Assembly: GCA_029572815.1 (NCBI GenBank)
Contig: JAKPUQ010000089.1
Span: forward strand, 173,432-237,431
Source of the DNA: Bacillota bacterium
GTDB taxonomy: Bacteria; Bacillota; Clostridia; Oscillospirales; Ruminococcaceae
DNA length: 64,000 nucleotides
Direction: 5' to 3'
Position 1 is the first letter of the stretch; each line of letters opens with the position of its first letter. A program made the translations under genes and the position numbers. Below are positions 54,983 to 63,245 of this stretch, one piece after another. A model generated the notes under the pieces. It searched no databases. It saw only the letters and a program-made list of their open reading frames with translations, and was not told where the DNA came from.

Positions 54983-55690
54983 TTATTCCTCTTCTTCTGC
55001 TTCAAACTTGTAGCCGACGCCCCAGACAGTCTTGAGGGTCCACTTATCGGAAACTCCCTCCAGCTTTTCGCGGAGACGTTTGATATGAACGTCGATGGTT
55101 CTGGAGTCACCGTAATACTCGAAGCCCCAGACCTCGTCGAGGAGCTGATCGCGGGTATAAACTCTGTTGGGATTGGAAGCAAGGTAATAAAGAAGCTCAA
55201 GCTCCTTGGGGGGAGTATCGATATTCTTTCCGTTGACCTTAAGCTCATAGCTGTCCATATTTACAGAGAGCTTGTCATAGTGTACTTCCTTTGACTCGGG
55301 CTCAGCCATACCTGTGCCCACACGGCGTGTAACGGCATTGATACGGGCGATTACCTCCTTGGCGTCGAAGGGCTTTACTATATAGTCATCAGCTCCCAGC
55401 TCAAGACCGATCACCTTGTCGATGGTCTCGCCCTTGGCGGTTATCATGATTATCGGAACGTTTGAGATCTTTCTGATCTCGCGGCATACCTGCCATCCGT
55501 CCTTTCCGGGGAGCATTATATCGAGAAGCACCATATCCGGGCTCAGAGCCTTGAATTTAACGACAGCGTCATCGCCGTCATGGCATAGGAGGACGCTGTA
55601 TCCATCCTTTTCGAGATAAAGTCTGAGAAGATCGCATATATTCTTGTCATCGTCCACTATAAGGACTTTCGGATTTTTTTCGTTAGCCAT
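54983..55690 (-). CDS. Response regulator, OmpR/PhoB family
   Basis: 235 aa from ATG 55690 (GGAAGG upstream; ATG 55717 is not preceded by one). The receiver domain (1-120) has Asp13-Asp15 in VLIVDDDKN, phospho-acceptor Asp57 (MVLLDIMLPGKDG) and Lys in YIVKPFDA. The winged-helix domain (about 135-232) ends with RTIDVHIKRLREKL and VWGVGYKFE. All phosphorylation residues are present. First gene of the regulator-kinase-htrA operon. Confidence 0.97.
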   Translation of the reverse strand: MANEKNPKVLIVDDDKNICDLLRLYLEKDGYSVLLCHDGDDAVVKFKALSPDMVLLDIMLPGKDGWQVCREIRKISNVPIIMITAKGETIDKVIGLELGADDYIVKPFDAKEVIARINAVTRRVGTGMAEPESKEVHYDKLSVNMDSYELKVNGKNIDTPPKELELLYYLASNPNRVYTRDQLLDEVWGFEYYGDSRTIDVHIKRLREKLEGVSDKWTLKTVWGVGYKFEAEEEE

Positions 55691-55733
55691 TGTTTTAATA
55701 CCTTCCTTCCGTATCAAACATTATATTAAGTTA

Positions 55734-55762
55734 ATTATACCGCAAACAGCGGAAAATGTCAA
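55734..55762 (-). promoter_or_regulatory. Promoter of the regulator-kinase-htrA operon
   Basis: Minus-strand TTGACA (55762-55757), 17-nt spacer, TATAAT (55739-55734). Both hexamers are perfect. Confidence 0.88.
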
Positions 55763-55812
55763 TCGAAATCTGTTATTTTTTTAAACTCGCTAAACTTTTA
55801 TATATACATATT

Positions 55813-56496
55813 TTACAGTCTTGAAAAAGTATCACAGACAGCGCAGATAAGCTCGGTATTTGTGGGCTTTTCGTCAAGTCTGCCCTCTGTGAGCCGCATA
55901 AGGGCGCCGTTTTCGAGGATATGTGAGCCAAGATTGCGCATGGCTCTTTCCACAAGAGACGGTGAGGTGGAAAAGGCACCGGCGGTCTCCTCATAGATAC
56001 CGCTCATGCCTCCCCACAGCCTTTGGGGAGCCTTCATGCACAGCTCCGCTGCTTTTGCGAGGTAGTGAAAGCCGCTGAGATTGCGGGGGAAGCCTGTTTC
56101 CTCAAGGAACAGCTCTATGCGCTCTGAGGTGCTGCTGTCGGGCATGAGCCTGAGCAGCATACTGCTGCATATTTCCGCCGCAGAGCAGGGCATTGTGAAT
56201 ATCCGTGCGGCGCCGGCATTGCGGAAGCTTCTGCGGAGAGCGGCTGAAGGGGAATAAAGTCCTGCAAATACGGTAACGCCGCTTTCTGACGTCTTCCTTA
56301 TGAAGCCCAGAAGCTTTTCGTCGGCACGGAATGCGAATAAGAGCACAGCGGTGTGTGACTGATAGTCATACCTTTGCAGTATGCTCTGCATGGAGGGGCG
56401 GCAGCAGTCTGCGGCTATGCCCATATTTATGCACCTCTGTGCGATTATCCTGCCAAGGGCAGGGGAGCTGTCGCATATTAGCAGATGACTGCGCAT
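55813..56496 (-). CDS. Spo0A-like transcription factor with degenerate receiver domain
   Basis: 227 aa. Residues about 124-227 match the Spo0A C-terminal DNA-binding domain: GFHYLAKAAELCMKAPQRLW, then FSTSPSLVERAMRNLGSHIL and the closing KPTNTELICAVCDTFSRL. Residues 1-115 look like a receiver fold, but only one acidic residue remains at its start (Asp9), the phospho-acceptor region reads VLLFAF without Asp (52-56), and the conserved Lys-Pro is Met102-Pro103. It thus cannot be phosphorylated in the normal way. ATG 56496 follows AGGAGG. It lies 55 nt downstream of the Tim44-like array and may share its transcript. Confidence 0.88.
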   Translation of the reverse strand: MRSHLLICDSSPALGRIIAQRCINMGIAADCCRPSMQSILQRYDYQSHTAVLLFAFRADEKLLGFIRKTSESGVTVFAGLYSPSAALRRSFRNAGAARIFTMPCSAAEICSSMLLRLMPDSSTSERIELFLEETGFPRNLSGFHYLAKAAELCMKAPQRLWGGMSGIYEETAGAFSTSPSLVERAMRNLGSHILENGALMRLTEGRLDEKPTNTELICAVCDTFSRL

Positions 56497-56513
56497 GATA
56501 TCCTCCTGTAGTC

Positions 56514-56539
56514 AAGGCTCCCGATGTAACAGGAGCCTT
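56514..56539 (-). other. Hairpin between the Tim44-like array and the Spo0A-like gene
   Basis: Perfect 8-bp stem AAGGCTCC/GGAGCCTT (56514-56521/56532-56539) without a T-run on the minus strand. It may be a processing signal or weak pause site. Confidence 0.4.
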
Positions 56540-56551
56540 TGAGATATGTCT

Positions 56552-57258
56552 TCAGTTTTCCGACTGTGGTAAACAGAGCGGGTTTATTTTCAGATTGCTG
56601 AGTATCCAGTCAAATCTGGCGGACTTTATGATATTGCCGCAGTAGGGGCATTCTCCCTCCTGCTCCATTGAGTATTTCGCTCCGCACTTGGGGCAGGTCA
56701 CCTGCTTTTTTCGAGGAAGTCCACGGAACGGGTGTAGGAGGCTCTGGCGAATTCCAGGGTGAGTTCAAGTATCTCGGGAACGGCCTTGTCTCCGCTCACC
56801 ACCTCGCCTGTAACGTCGTCGGTGGTGAATTCGCAGTACTCTGCCTTCATTGACACAGGCAGTACATCTCTGTTCCTTTCGTGTCTCCAGCCTGTTATGA
56901 TAACATCGCCGTACTTTATCCTTCCCGTATGAAGGGTCTGACCCTTGCGGCGGAACTCGTCTATCTGTGTCTCAAGCTGCGTATACAGCGCTCCCGACAC
57001 CATGGTACGAAGCTTTTCCATGTCCTTGTACTGAATACAGTCCCTGTACTCCTGATAGAATTCCCTGGCAAAATCCAGAAACTCCTCAGGCACGAATGAA
57101 GCATCATATACCAGAAACTGGTTCAAATTGTTGTTCAGTCCAACTGCCCTGTACGGAGAGTCGGGACCGCTGCTCATATACTTTACCAATGCAAGGATAA
57201 TAGCTACCATAAATGCTACAGGCGCCAAAAGAACCAGCAGAAATGTTATTAAAGCCAT
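56552..57258 (-). pseudogene. Tim44-like/zinc-ribbon membrane protein, copy 4, one frameshift
   Basis: One N-terminal TM helix (residues 3-27), then a Tim44-like domain (about 45-185) with SFVPEEFLDFAREFYQEYRD and ITGWRHERNRDVLPVSMKAE. The frame is lost at the T6 run 56706-56711; adding one base restores EKKQVTCPKCGAKYSMEQ and a CPYCGN pair, a zinc ribbon ending in FDWILSNLKIN like the paralogues, with stop at 56552 (about 235 aa). It lacks a signal peptide, unlike the other copies. GGAGG precedes ATG 57258. Probable sequencing error; a truncated real product is possible. Confidence 0.8.
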
Positions 57259-57274
57259 GATATGTCCTCCATGT

Positions 57275-58101
57275 TTATTGTGAGATGCTCCTGATATTGC
57301 TCAGCGCCCAGGCAAAGGTATCATTGTGGAGTACGGAGCCGCAGTATTCGCATACCGCAGAGTGCTCAATGTCCACGTTTGCGCCGCAGTAAGGGCAGGT
57401 CAGCGAGACCGTGCCCGTCAGCCTTTTTTGTGGAAGTGCCTGTTTTTCTTACCAGTGTCCATTCGTAGGTAACGAACTTCTCCTTCTTGTCGCTTCCGCG
57501 GATGACAGCGCCTGTGCGGTCGTTCTTTACATAGTCCACTGTCCTTGTATTCAGGCGGGCTTTTATGACGTCTGTATCATTTTCCCGCTTCCAGCCCATG
57601 ATGTCAACGCCAAGAACTGCTATGCGCTCTATACAGTTGGTCACATGGCTGTCGCGGAAGCGCTGGAGCTGTCTGTCCATCTGATCATATAATTCTTCGG
57701 TAAAGTATGGGCGGAGAGGAGACAGGTCCTTCTTCTGCCAGTTGTTCTGAAGCTGTACATAGAGGTTTGAGAGCTTCTCCTTGAACTCAGATGGTGCAAA
57801 GGAGCTGTCGTACCTTATGTAGTCATTTATGGGGGAAAGCTCGGGAATAGCTGCCTGGATCTGTTCTTCCACATGGATCCTGGCAGGTGAATCCGATCGT
57901 AATTTGATGACCCCGCGGATCGCCTTTACAATGAATACGATGAAAACGATCAGTATAAATAATATTTCGGGATCGTCTTCAAAGATGAGACTGACAGTGC
58001 TGCTGCGGTCAGGGGCTCCTATAGCGCAGGCATTTGCGGGAGTTGTCATAAGTGCCGTTATAAGAGCTGTCATTGGTATGAAAGCGAATGTTTTTTTTCA
58101 T
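57275..58101 (-). pseudogene. Tim44-like/zinc-ribbon membrane protein, copy 3, two frameshifts
   Basis: The frame is broken at both ends. A T8 run at 58091-58098 seems one base too long: with seven, ATG 58101 (AGGAG upstream) opens the signal peptide MKKTFAFIPMTALITALMTT. A T6 run at 57424-57429 also seems one too long: with five, the protein continues KRLTGTVSLTCPYCGANVDI, then CEYCGSVLH and FAWALSNIRSISQ, ending at 57275. A TM helix (about 40-60) and the Tim44-like domain lie in the intact middle (SFAPSEFKEKLSNLYVQLQN). Corrected length is about 275 aa. It aligns closely with copy 2. Confidence 0.8.
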
Positions 58102-58124
58102 TTATATTCTCCTGAATGATTTAC

Positions 58125-59033
58125 TCAGACCGTTCTCTGAGAGATGCCCTTTATGGAGTTCACAGCCCAGTCAAAGGTATCTGTGTGGAGCACAGAGCCG
58201 CAGTATTCACATACCGCAGAGTGGTTTATATCCACATTTGCTCCGCAGTAGGGACAGGTCTGTGAGGTCGTGCCTGTTGAGCGTGCAGTGGTGACGCCTG
58301 TAGTCCTTACCAGCTCCCACTCATAGGTCATGAACTTTTCCCTGGTGTTGCTTCCGCGGAGGATATTGCCTGTGCGGTCGTCCTTTACGTAGTCAACTAT
58401 CCTTGTGTTGAGACGGGCAACCATTACGTCCATATTGCCCTCACGCTTCCAGCCCAGGAGTTCAACGCCAAGAACGGCGATACGCTCTACATAGTTGGTC
58501 TGGTTGTTCATGCGGTAGTACTGGAGCTGTCTGTCCATCTGCGCATAGAAAGCATCGGTAAAGTATGGGCGGAGAGAGGATATATCCTTTGCCTGCCACT
58601 GGTTCTGCATTCTCACATAGAGGTTGGATAGCTTCTCCTTGAACTCAGAGGGAGAGAATGCGCTGTCCTGCATTATGTAGTCGGTTATGGGCGATAGCGC
58701 CGGAGTTGAGGGGGAACGGTAGACATTCTGCCGCGGCGGAGTGCCCTTAGATGATATGCCTTTTATCAGATTGATGATAATTATGGCTCCCACAATGATA
58801 ATGATGAAGAGAAGATCACCGGCATCGTCAATGGAACCGCCGCTTCCTCCGCTGTAGGAGTAGTCGTCATCGTCGTCCCAGCCGCCGCTGTCCCAACCGC
58901 CGCTGTCCCAGCCTCCGCCGTAGTCGGAGTCTCCCGAGAAGTCGCCGAAGTCCAGGGCGCGGCTCTTCATTGGAACTATCATAAGTCCCAGGATAAGAGC
59001 TATCACGGGAATGAGTCTTAATATCTTTTTCAT
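58125..59033 (-). CDS. Tim44-like/zinc-ribbon membrane protein, copy 2
   Basis: 302 aa, intact. Signal peptide (1-26), an extracellular Gly/Trp/Asp-rich segment with three GGWDSGGW-like units (about 30-70), one TM helix (about 75-95), a cytoplasmic Tim44-like domain (about 115-240: DSAFSPSEFKEKLSNLYVRM, QWQAKDISSLRPYFTDAFYA) and a C-terminal zinc ribbon (CPYCGA, CEYCGS) closing with FDWAVNSIKGISQ. Tim44-like domains bind lipid or protein at membranes; the function in bacteria is unsettled. Its ATG is preceded by GGGGG. Confidence 0.9.
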   Translation of the reverse strand: MKKILRLIPVIALILGLMIVPMKSRALDFGDFSGDSDYGGGWDSGGWDSGGWDDDDDYSYSGGSGGSIDDAGDLLFIIIIVGAIIIINLIKGISSKGTPPRQNVYRSPSTPALSPITDYIMQDSAFSPSEFKEKLSNLYVRMQNQWQAKDISSLRPYFTDAFYAQMDRQLQYYRMNNQTNYVERIAVLGVELLGWKREGNMDVMVARLNTRIVDYVKDDRTGNILRGSNTREKFMTYEWELVRTTGVTTARSTGTTSQTCPYCGANVDINHSAVCEYCGSVLHTDTFDWAVNSIKGISQRTV

Positions 59034-59061
59034 TTGAATACCCCCTATATCATAAATGTTT

Positions 59062-60033
59062 TCAGAGCGATTTCTGAGAAATGCCCTTTATATTCCTTAC
59101 AGCCCAGTCAAAGCTGTCAGATGTGATCTCTGCACCGCAGAATTCGCATATGCTTGACTGGTTCATATCAAGCTTTGCGCCGCAGTGAGGACATATCTTC
59201 GGCATATCCGCAGATCTTTCCGCAGAACTCTTTACCAGCTGCCACTCATAGGTCATGAGCTTCTGGTCATGCTTGTTGCCCCTGACCAGTGAGCCTGTAT
59301 TGTCGTCGGTGACGTAATCGATTATCCTTGCCATTATCCTTGCGGTGATGATATTGGTGCTGCCCTCCTGCTTCCACCCCAGAAGCTCGACATTGAGCAC
59401 CTTTATATCGTCCACATGGTTGGTCTGACTCTTTTGGCGGTACCTGTCCACCTGCATATCCATCTGTGAATAGTATCCATCGGTCATGTACTGCCTTATG
59501 GGAGAAAGGTCCTTAGCCTGCCATGCCTTCTGGAACTTCACGTAAATATCGGCGAGCCAGGTCTTCATCTCCTCCTGAGAGAATGAGGGATCCACCTCGA
59601 GATATCTGCCCATGGGAGTGAGAGATTCTTTCTGCTGACGCAGTATCATTTCGTTTTTCTCCTTCTCGTGCCGTTTTACTGCTTTGTTGCGGCGTCGGTT
59701 CTCCTTTGCGCGGCGGTATGTTTTGGAAGAGTGTAAACTGTAGCGAACGACAATTGCGCCTGAGACCGCTGCTAATATGGCGATCTCTGCGGGAGATGCT
59801 TCGTCGGAGGTTCCGCTGCTTCTGTGTGAGCTCCCGTGTTCGTCATCATCATCATCGTCCCAATAATCGTCATCATCATCGTCCCAGTCATCGTCGTCAT
59901 CCCAGTCATCATCGTCATCCCAGTCATCGTCGCCTGCGAAGTCACCGAAATCCAGGGCGTGCCCTCTTACGGGAGCAGCAAGGGATACCAGCATGACCGC
60001 AAGCAGGGGAATAAGTATAATTAATTTCTTCAT
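59062..60033 (-). CDS. Tim44-like/zinc-ribbon membrane protein, copy 1
   Basis: 323 aa from ATG 60033 (GGGAG upstream; ATG 60060 in frame is less supported). Signal peptide (1-29), then a striking acidic tract of DDDWDD repeats (about 37-65), a TM helix (about 82-102), a basic stretch (RRAKENRRRNKAVKRHEKEK), the Tim44-like domain (about 145-270: SFSQEEMKTWLADIYVKFQK) and the zinc ribbon (CPHCGA, CEFCGA) ending FDWAVRNIKGISQKSL. First gene of a four- or five-gene operon. Confidence 0.9.
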   Translation of the reverse strand: MKKLIILIPLLAVMLVSLAAPVRGHALDFGDFAGDDDWDDDDDWDDDDDWDDDDDDYWDDDDDDEHGSSHRSSGTSDEASPAEIAILAAVSGAIVVRYSLHSSKTYRRAKENRRRNKAVKRHEKEKNEMILRQQKESLTPMGRYLEVDPSFSQEEMKTWLADIYVKFQKAWQAKDLSPIRQYMTDGYYSQMDMQVDRYRQKSQTNHVDDIKVLNVELLGWKQEGSTNIITARIMARIIDYVTDDNTGSLVRGNKHDQKLMTYEWQLVKSSAERSADMPKICPHCGAKLDMNQSSICEFCGAEITSDSFDWAVRNIKGISQKSL

Positions 60034-60067
60034 ATAGCTTGAACTCCCTATGTCGTACATTGATTAC

Positions 60068-60096
60068 ATTATACCATACTTTTCATTTTTTGTCAT
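60068..60096 (-). promoter_or_regulatory. Promoter of the Tim44-like gene array
   Basis: Minus-strand ATGACA (60096-60091), 17-nt spacer, TATAAT (60073-60068). Confidence 0.7.
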
Positions 60097-60204
60097 TTAT
60101 GATAATGCTGTCACAATGTACAAAAATGGAAGCTATGTTTTGGCTATTGCTATAAAATCGCCCCGCTTCTGACGGTATAAAGCCTTTTTCAGCCTGCTCT
60201 CCAC

Positions 60205-60233
60205 TTGACATTTCTGCGGATATATGGCATAAT
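60205..60233 (+). promoter_or_regulatory. Promoter of the GH9 endoglucanase gene
   Basis: TTGACA (60205-60210), 17-nt spacer, CATAAT (60228-60233). In the leader a small hairpin GCTCCG/CGGAGC (60268-60286) lies about 27 nt before the ATG. Confidence 0.75.
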
Positions 60234-60313
60234 TTAAAATGTATAGCTATGGTATACTCGTGAGGAAGCTCCGCTTTTTACGGAGCAATAAAAAATGAGA
60301 GGAGAGTTTTACT

Positions 60314-62746
60314 ATGCTGAAAAAACTGACAGGCGGCATATTAGCTGCTGTCCTGCTTGCTTCCAGCTCAGTGACCGCAATGCCTGCAAATATGAACAAT
60401 GCGGCAGCTGCTGACAGCAAGTTCAATTACGCAGACGCACTGGACAAATCCCTGTATTTCTATGAGGTACAGCAGGCAGGACCTCTGCCCGACTGGAACC
60501 GTGTTGAGTGGAGAACAGATTCCACTATGCAGGACCCCGTTCTCGGCGGCTGGTACGATGCAGGTGACCATGTAAAGTTCAATCTTCCCATGGCTTATTC
60601 GGCTTCTATGCTGGCATGGGGACTTTATCAGTATCCCGAGGGTGTCGAAAAGGCGGGACTGAAAACAACTTATGAGAACAATCTGGAATTCGTTCTGGAC
60701 TATCTCGTTGACTGCGATAAGGGCACTGAGGTAGTTTATCAGGTAGGTATCGGTAAGCACGACCACACATGGTGGGGCCCCGTTGAACTGCTTGAGTACG
60801 GTATGGAGGACAACTCCCATTCAGTTGCAGAGTCCCGTGCAGCTCTGAAGGGCTCAAAGGGCTGCTGTGCGGTTATCGGTGAAATGGCTGCGGCTCTGGC
60901 ATCAGGTGCAGCTGCACTTGACGGCACTATCTCAGCTTCAAAGAAGGCTGATTACCTCAAGCACGCTGATAATATGTACAAGATGGCTAAGGCATCGCCT
61001 GACGATTCGGTGTACAACGACAGCGACGCATCGGGCTTCTACAGATCGAGCCACTGCTACGATCAGCTCTTCTACGCTGCAAACTGGCTCTATATCGCAA
61101 CAGGCGATGATACATACCTTGCAGATGCAAAGAGCTTCTTCCCCAATCTGGACAGAATGCGTGGCGAGGGCGACGTTATCGCCTATGGCTGGAGCCACTG
61201 CTGGGACGATAACCTTCAGGGCGCTATGCTGCTCTACGCTATAAATACAAATGACGCTGACGCTATCAAGCACGTCAAGAAGCACTGTGACCGCTGGGTA
61301 AACGGTGACGAAGCAAAGAAGATCCCCGGCGGACTCCGCTGGCTGAGCAACTGGGGCTGCCTCAGATATGCAAACACAGCAGCTTTCATCGCTACCGTTG
61401 CAGCTGATACAGTTCTCAAGTCAGAGGCTTCGACCTATACGGATTTTGCAGAGACACAGCTGAACTATGCTCTGGGCGATAACCCGAACAAGCAGAGCTA
61501 TCTCATAGGCTTCGGTGATAAATATCCTCAGAATCCCCACCACCGTACATCTCACGGCTCGTGGAAGAATGATCTTGCTGTTCCCGGATATGCCCGTCAT
61601 ATCCTCTACGGAGCTCTCGTAGGCGGTCCTAATGAGGACGGATCATATACCGATAACCGTCAGGACTTCATCAACAACGAGGTTGCTACAGACTATAACG
61701 CAGGCTTTACAGCTATGCTCTGTAAGATGATCGACAAGTACGGCGGCACAAAGGATCCTTCATTCCCTCAGCCCGAAAAGCACGACGGTCCCGAGTTCTA
61801 CGTTGAGGTGCTCTCAAAGGGCGGAGACGCCAGCGGACAGACAGTCAGCTTCAAGATGACCAACCACTCCGCATGGCCTGCAAGAGTTCAGGACAATCTT
61901 TCGTTCAGATACTTCATGGACCTCAGCGAGGTCATCGCAGCAGGCAAGAAGCCCGAGGATCTGGTTATCCGCTGTGACCGCGACCAGGCAGGTATGTACG
62001 CAGGCAAGGGATATAAGGCTGCCGAGATCTCAAAGCCTATCCAGTACAGCGGCAACATCTACTACATCGAGGTAAAATTCCCCGACGGCCGTGTTGTTCT
62101 TCCTATTTCCGAAGGACAGCAGCAGTGTGAGGAGCTCATCGCATTCGTAATGCCCGATTACGGCAGCGGCTGGGATTCATCAAATGACTTCTCTGCAAAG
62201 GCGCTGGGCAAGACCACAACAGGTGCAGACGGCTCTTCAAAGGGCGTAATGTCACCTTATGTTCCCGTTTACATCAACGGCAAGCTCTACTACGGTGAGG
62301 AGCCTGACGGCACAAAGGCTGACGGCATGGGCGGCACAGGCAGCGATACTCCCAAGACCACAACTACCACAAAGCCCATCGTAACAACTACCACTACAAC
62401 TACAGCTCCCGAGCCTACAACAACTACTACGACTACAACAGCTCCCGTTGTTGATCCCGCAACTACGACAACAACGACCACTGCTCCCGTCAATGACAAT
62501 GTACTCTACGGCGATACCAACTGTGACGGCAAGGTAGAGCTGGCAGACGCTATCCTTATCATGCAGAGCCTTGCAAATCCCGACAAGTACGGTCTCCAGG
62601 GCTCAAATGACAAGCACCTGAAGGATCAGGGCAAGCTCAACGGCGACGTTGACAAGTCTACAGAGGGACTTACCTCGAATGACGCCCTCCGCATTCGGGA
62701 GTATCTGCTCCACAAGATCTCAAATCTTGATCCCACAAAGGCATAA
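60314..62746 (+). CDS. GH9 endoglucanase with CBM3c-like module and dockerin
   Basis: 810 aa secreted cellulase. Signal peptide (1-33); GH9 catalytic domain (36-470) with GGWYDAGDHVKFN carrying Asp82 and the base Asp85, NPHHRTSHG, and the acid Glu456 in NNEVATDYNAGF. A CBM3c-like module follows (about 492-662), as in processive theme-B GH9 enzymes. A Thr/Pro linker (about 678-725) leads to a dockerin (732-805) with calcium loops DTNCDGKVELAD and NGDVDK...SNDALRIREYL; the second loop is atypical. It should be assembled onto a cellulosome by a cohesin not encoded here. AGAGGAG precedes ATG 60314. Monocistronic. Confidence 0.97.
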   Translation: MLKKLTGGILAAVLLASSSVTAMPANMNNAAAADSKFNYADALDKSLYFYEVQQAGPLPDWNRVEWRTDSTMQDPVLGGWYDAGDHVKFNLPMAYSASMLAWGLYQYPEGVEKAGLKTTYENNLEFVLDYLVDCDKGTEVVYQVGIGKHDHTWWGPVELLEYGMEDNSHSVAESRAALKGSKGCCAVIGEMAAALASGAAALDGTISASKKADYLKHADNMYKMAKASPDDSVYNDSDASGFYRSSHCYDQLFYAANWLYIATGDDTYLADAKSFFPNLDRMRGEGDVIAYGWSHCWDDNLQGAMLLYAINTNDADAIKHVKKHCDRWVNGDEAKKIPGGLRWLSNWGCLRYANTAAFIATVAADTVLKSEASTYTDFAETQLNYALGDNPNKQSYLIGFGDKYPQNPHHRTSHGSWKNDLAVPGYARHILYGALVGGPNEDGSYTDNRQDFINNEVATDYNAGFTAMLCKMIDKYGGTKDPSFPQPEKHDGPEFYVEVLSKGGDASGQTVSFKMTNHSAWPARVQDNLSFRYFMDLSEVIAAGKKPEDLVIRCDRDQAGMYAGKGYKAAEISKPIQYSGNIYYIEVKFPDGRVVLPISEGQQQCEELIAFVMPDYGSGWDSSNDFSAKALGKTTTGADGSSKGVMSPYVPVYINGKLYYGEEPDGTKADGMGGTGSDTPKTTTTTKPIVTTTTTTTAPEPTTTTTTTTAPVVDPATTTTTTTAPVNDNVLYGDTNCDGKVELADAILIMQSLANPDKYGLQGSNDKHLKDQGKLNGDVDKSTEGLTSNDALRIREYLLHKISNLDPTKA

Positions 62747-62754
62747 ATAAACCG

Positions 62755-62780
62755 AAAGCTCCCCGAAAGGGGAGCTTTTT
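62755..62780 (+). terminator. Terminator of the GH9 gene
   Basis: Perfect 10-bp stem AAAGCTCCCC/GGGGAGCTTT with a GAAA tetraloop, then further T. Confidence 0.9.
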
Positions 62781-62840
62781 ATTATCTGCACAATTGTGAT
62801 AAGACTTTATTGTGCATTGTGACAATTTCATCCGGGGGTA

Positions 62841-62901
62841 TTGACAAGTATATCGCAGTGTGATATACTTATATCACAGTCGGATATATCGTACTGCGAT
62901 A
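62841..62901 (+). promoter_or_regulatory. Promoter with three TATC-N7-GATA operator-like sites
   Basis: TTGACA (62841-62846), 17-nt spacer, TATACT (62864-62869). Three 15-bp sites of the form TATC-N7-GATA lie at 62851-62865 (in the spacer and -10), 62872-62886 (at the start site) and 62887-62901. The first extends to GTATATC/GATATAC and the third to TATCG/CGATA. They probably bind the PadR protein encoded next. Confidence 0.75.
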
Positions 62902-62932
62902 CATCGTGACGAAATATATTGGGGAGGTAATC

Positions 62933-63244
62933 GTGACAGACAGATTGAAACGAGTCTACATCCCCATGTCGGAAACCGCCTTCTATATACTGTTCTGCCT
63001 CCGTGATGAGATGCACGGCTACAGTATAACCCAGAGGGTAAAGGAAATGACCGACGGGGAAGTGGTCATAACCGCGGGAACTATGTACGGAAGCCTGTCA
63101 AAAATGGAAAAGGACGGGCTAATAAGGTTTATCCGCGAGGAGGATAAGCGAAAGCTCTATAAGATAACCGAACTTGGAAACGAGATACTGGAGATAGAGA
63201 TCGCCCGTATCAGGCGTTTGTACCGGAATATAGGAGGAAAATGA
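62933..63244 (+). CDS. PadR family transcriptional regulator
   Basis: 103 aa from GTG 62933, with GGGAGG 5-6 nt upstream; the longer in-frame start at 62906 lacks one. Winged helix-turn-helix: MSETAFYILFCLRDEMHGYS, the PadR signature AGTMYGSLSKMEKDGLI and the wing REEDKRKLYKITELG, then a dimerisation helix. PadR proteins are mostly ligand-relieved repressors that control their own operon. Cotranscribed with the DUF2812 gene (1-nt gap). Confidence 0.95.
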   Translation: MTDRLKRVYIPMSETAFYILFCLRDEMHGYSITQRVKEMTDGEVVITAGTMYGSLSKMEKDGLIRFIREEDKRKLYKITELGNEILEIEIARIRRLYRNIGGK

Positions 63245-63245
63245 G

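Noticed and set aside
59835..59925. Regular short repeats that could suggest a CRISPR array
   Set aside because: The repeats are in frame inside a gene and encode DDDWDD units. There are no unique spacers.
62350..62490. ACAACTACT-type repeats
   Set aside because: They encode the Thr-rich linker of the cellulase, not an independent repeat element.
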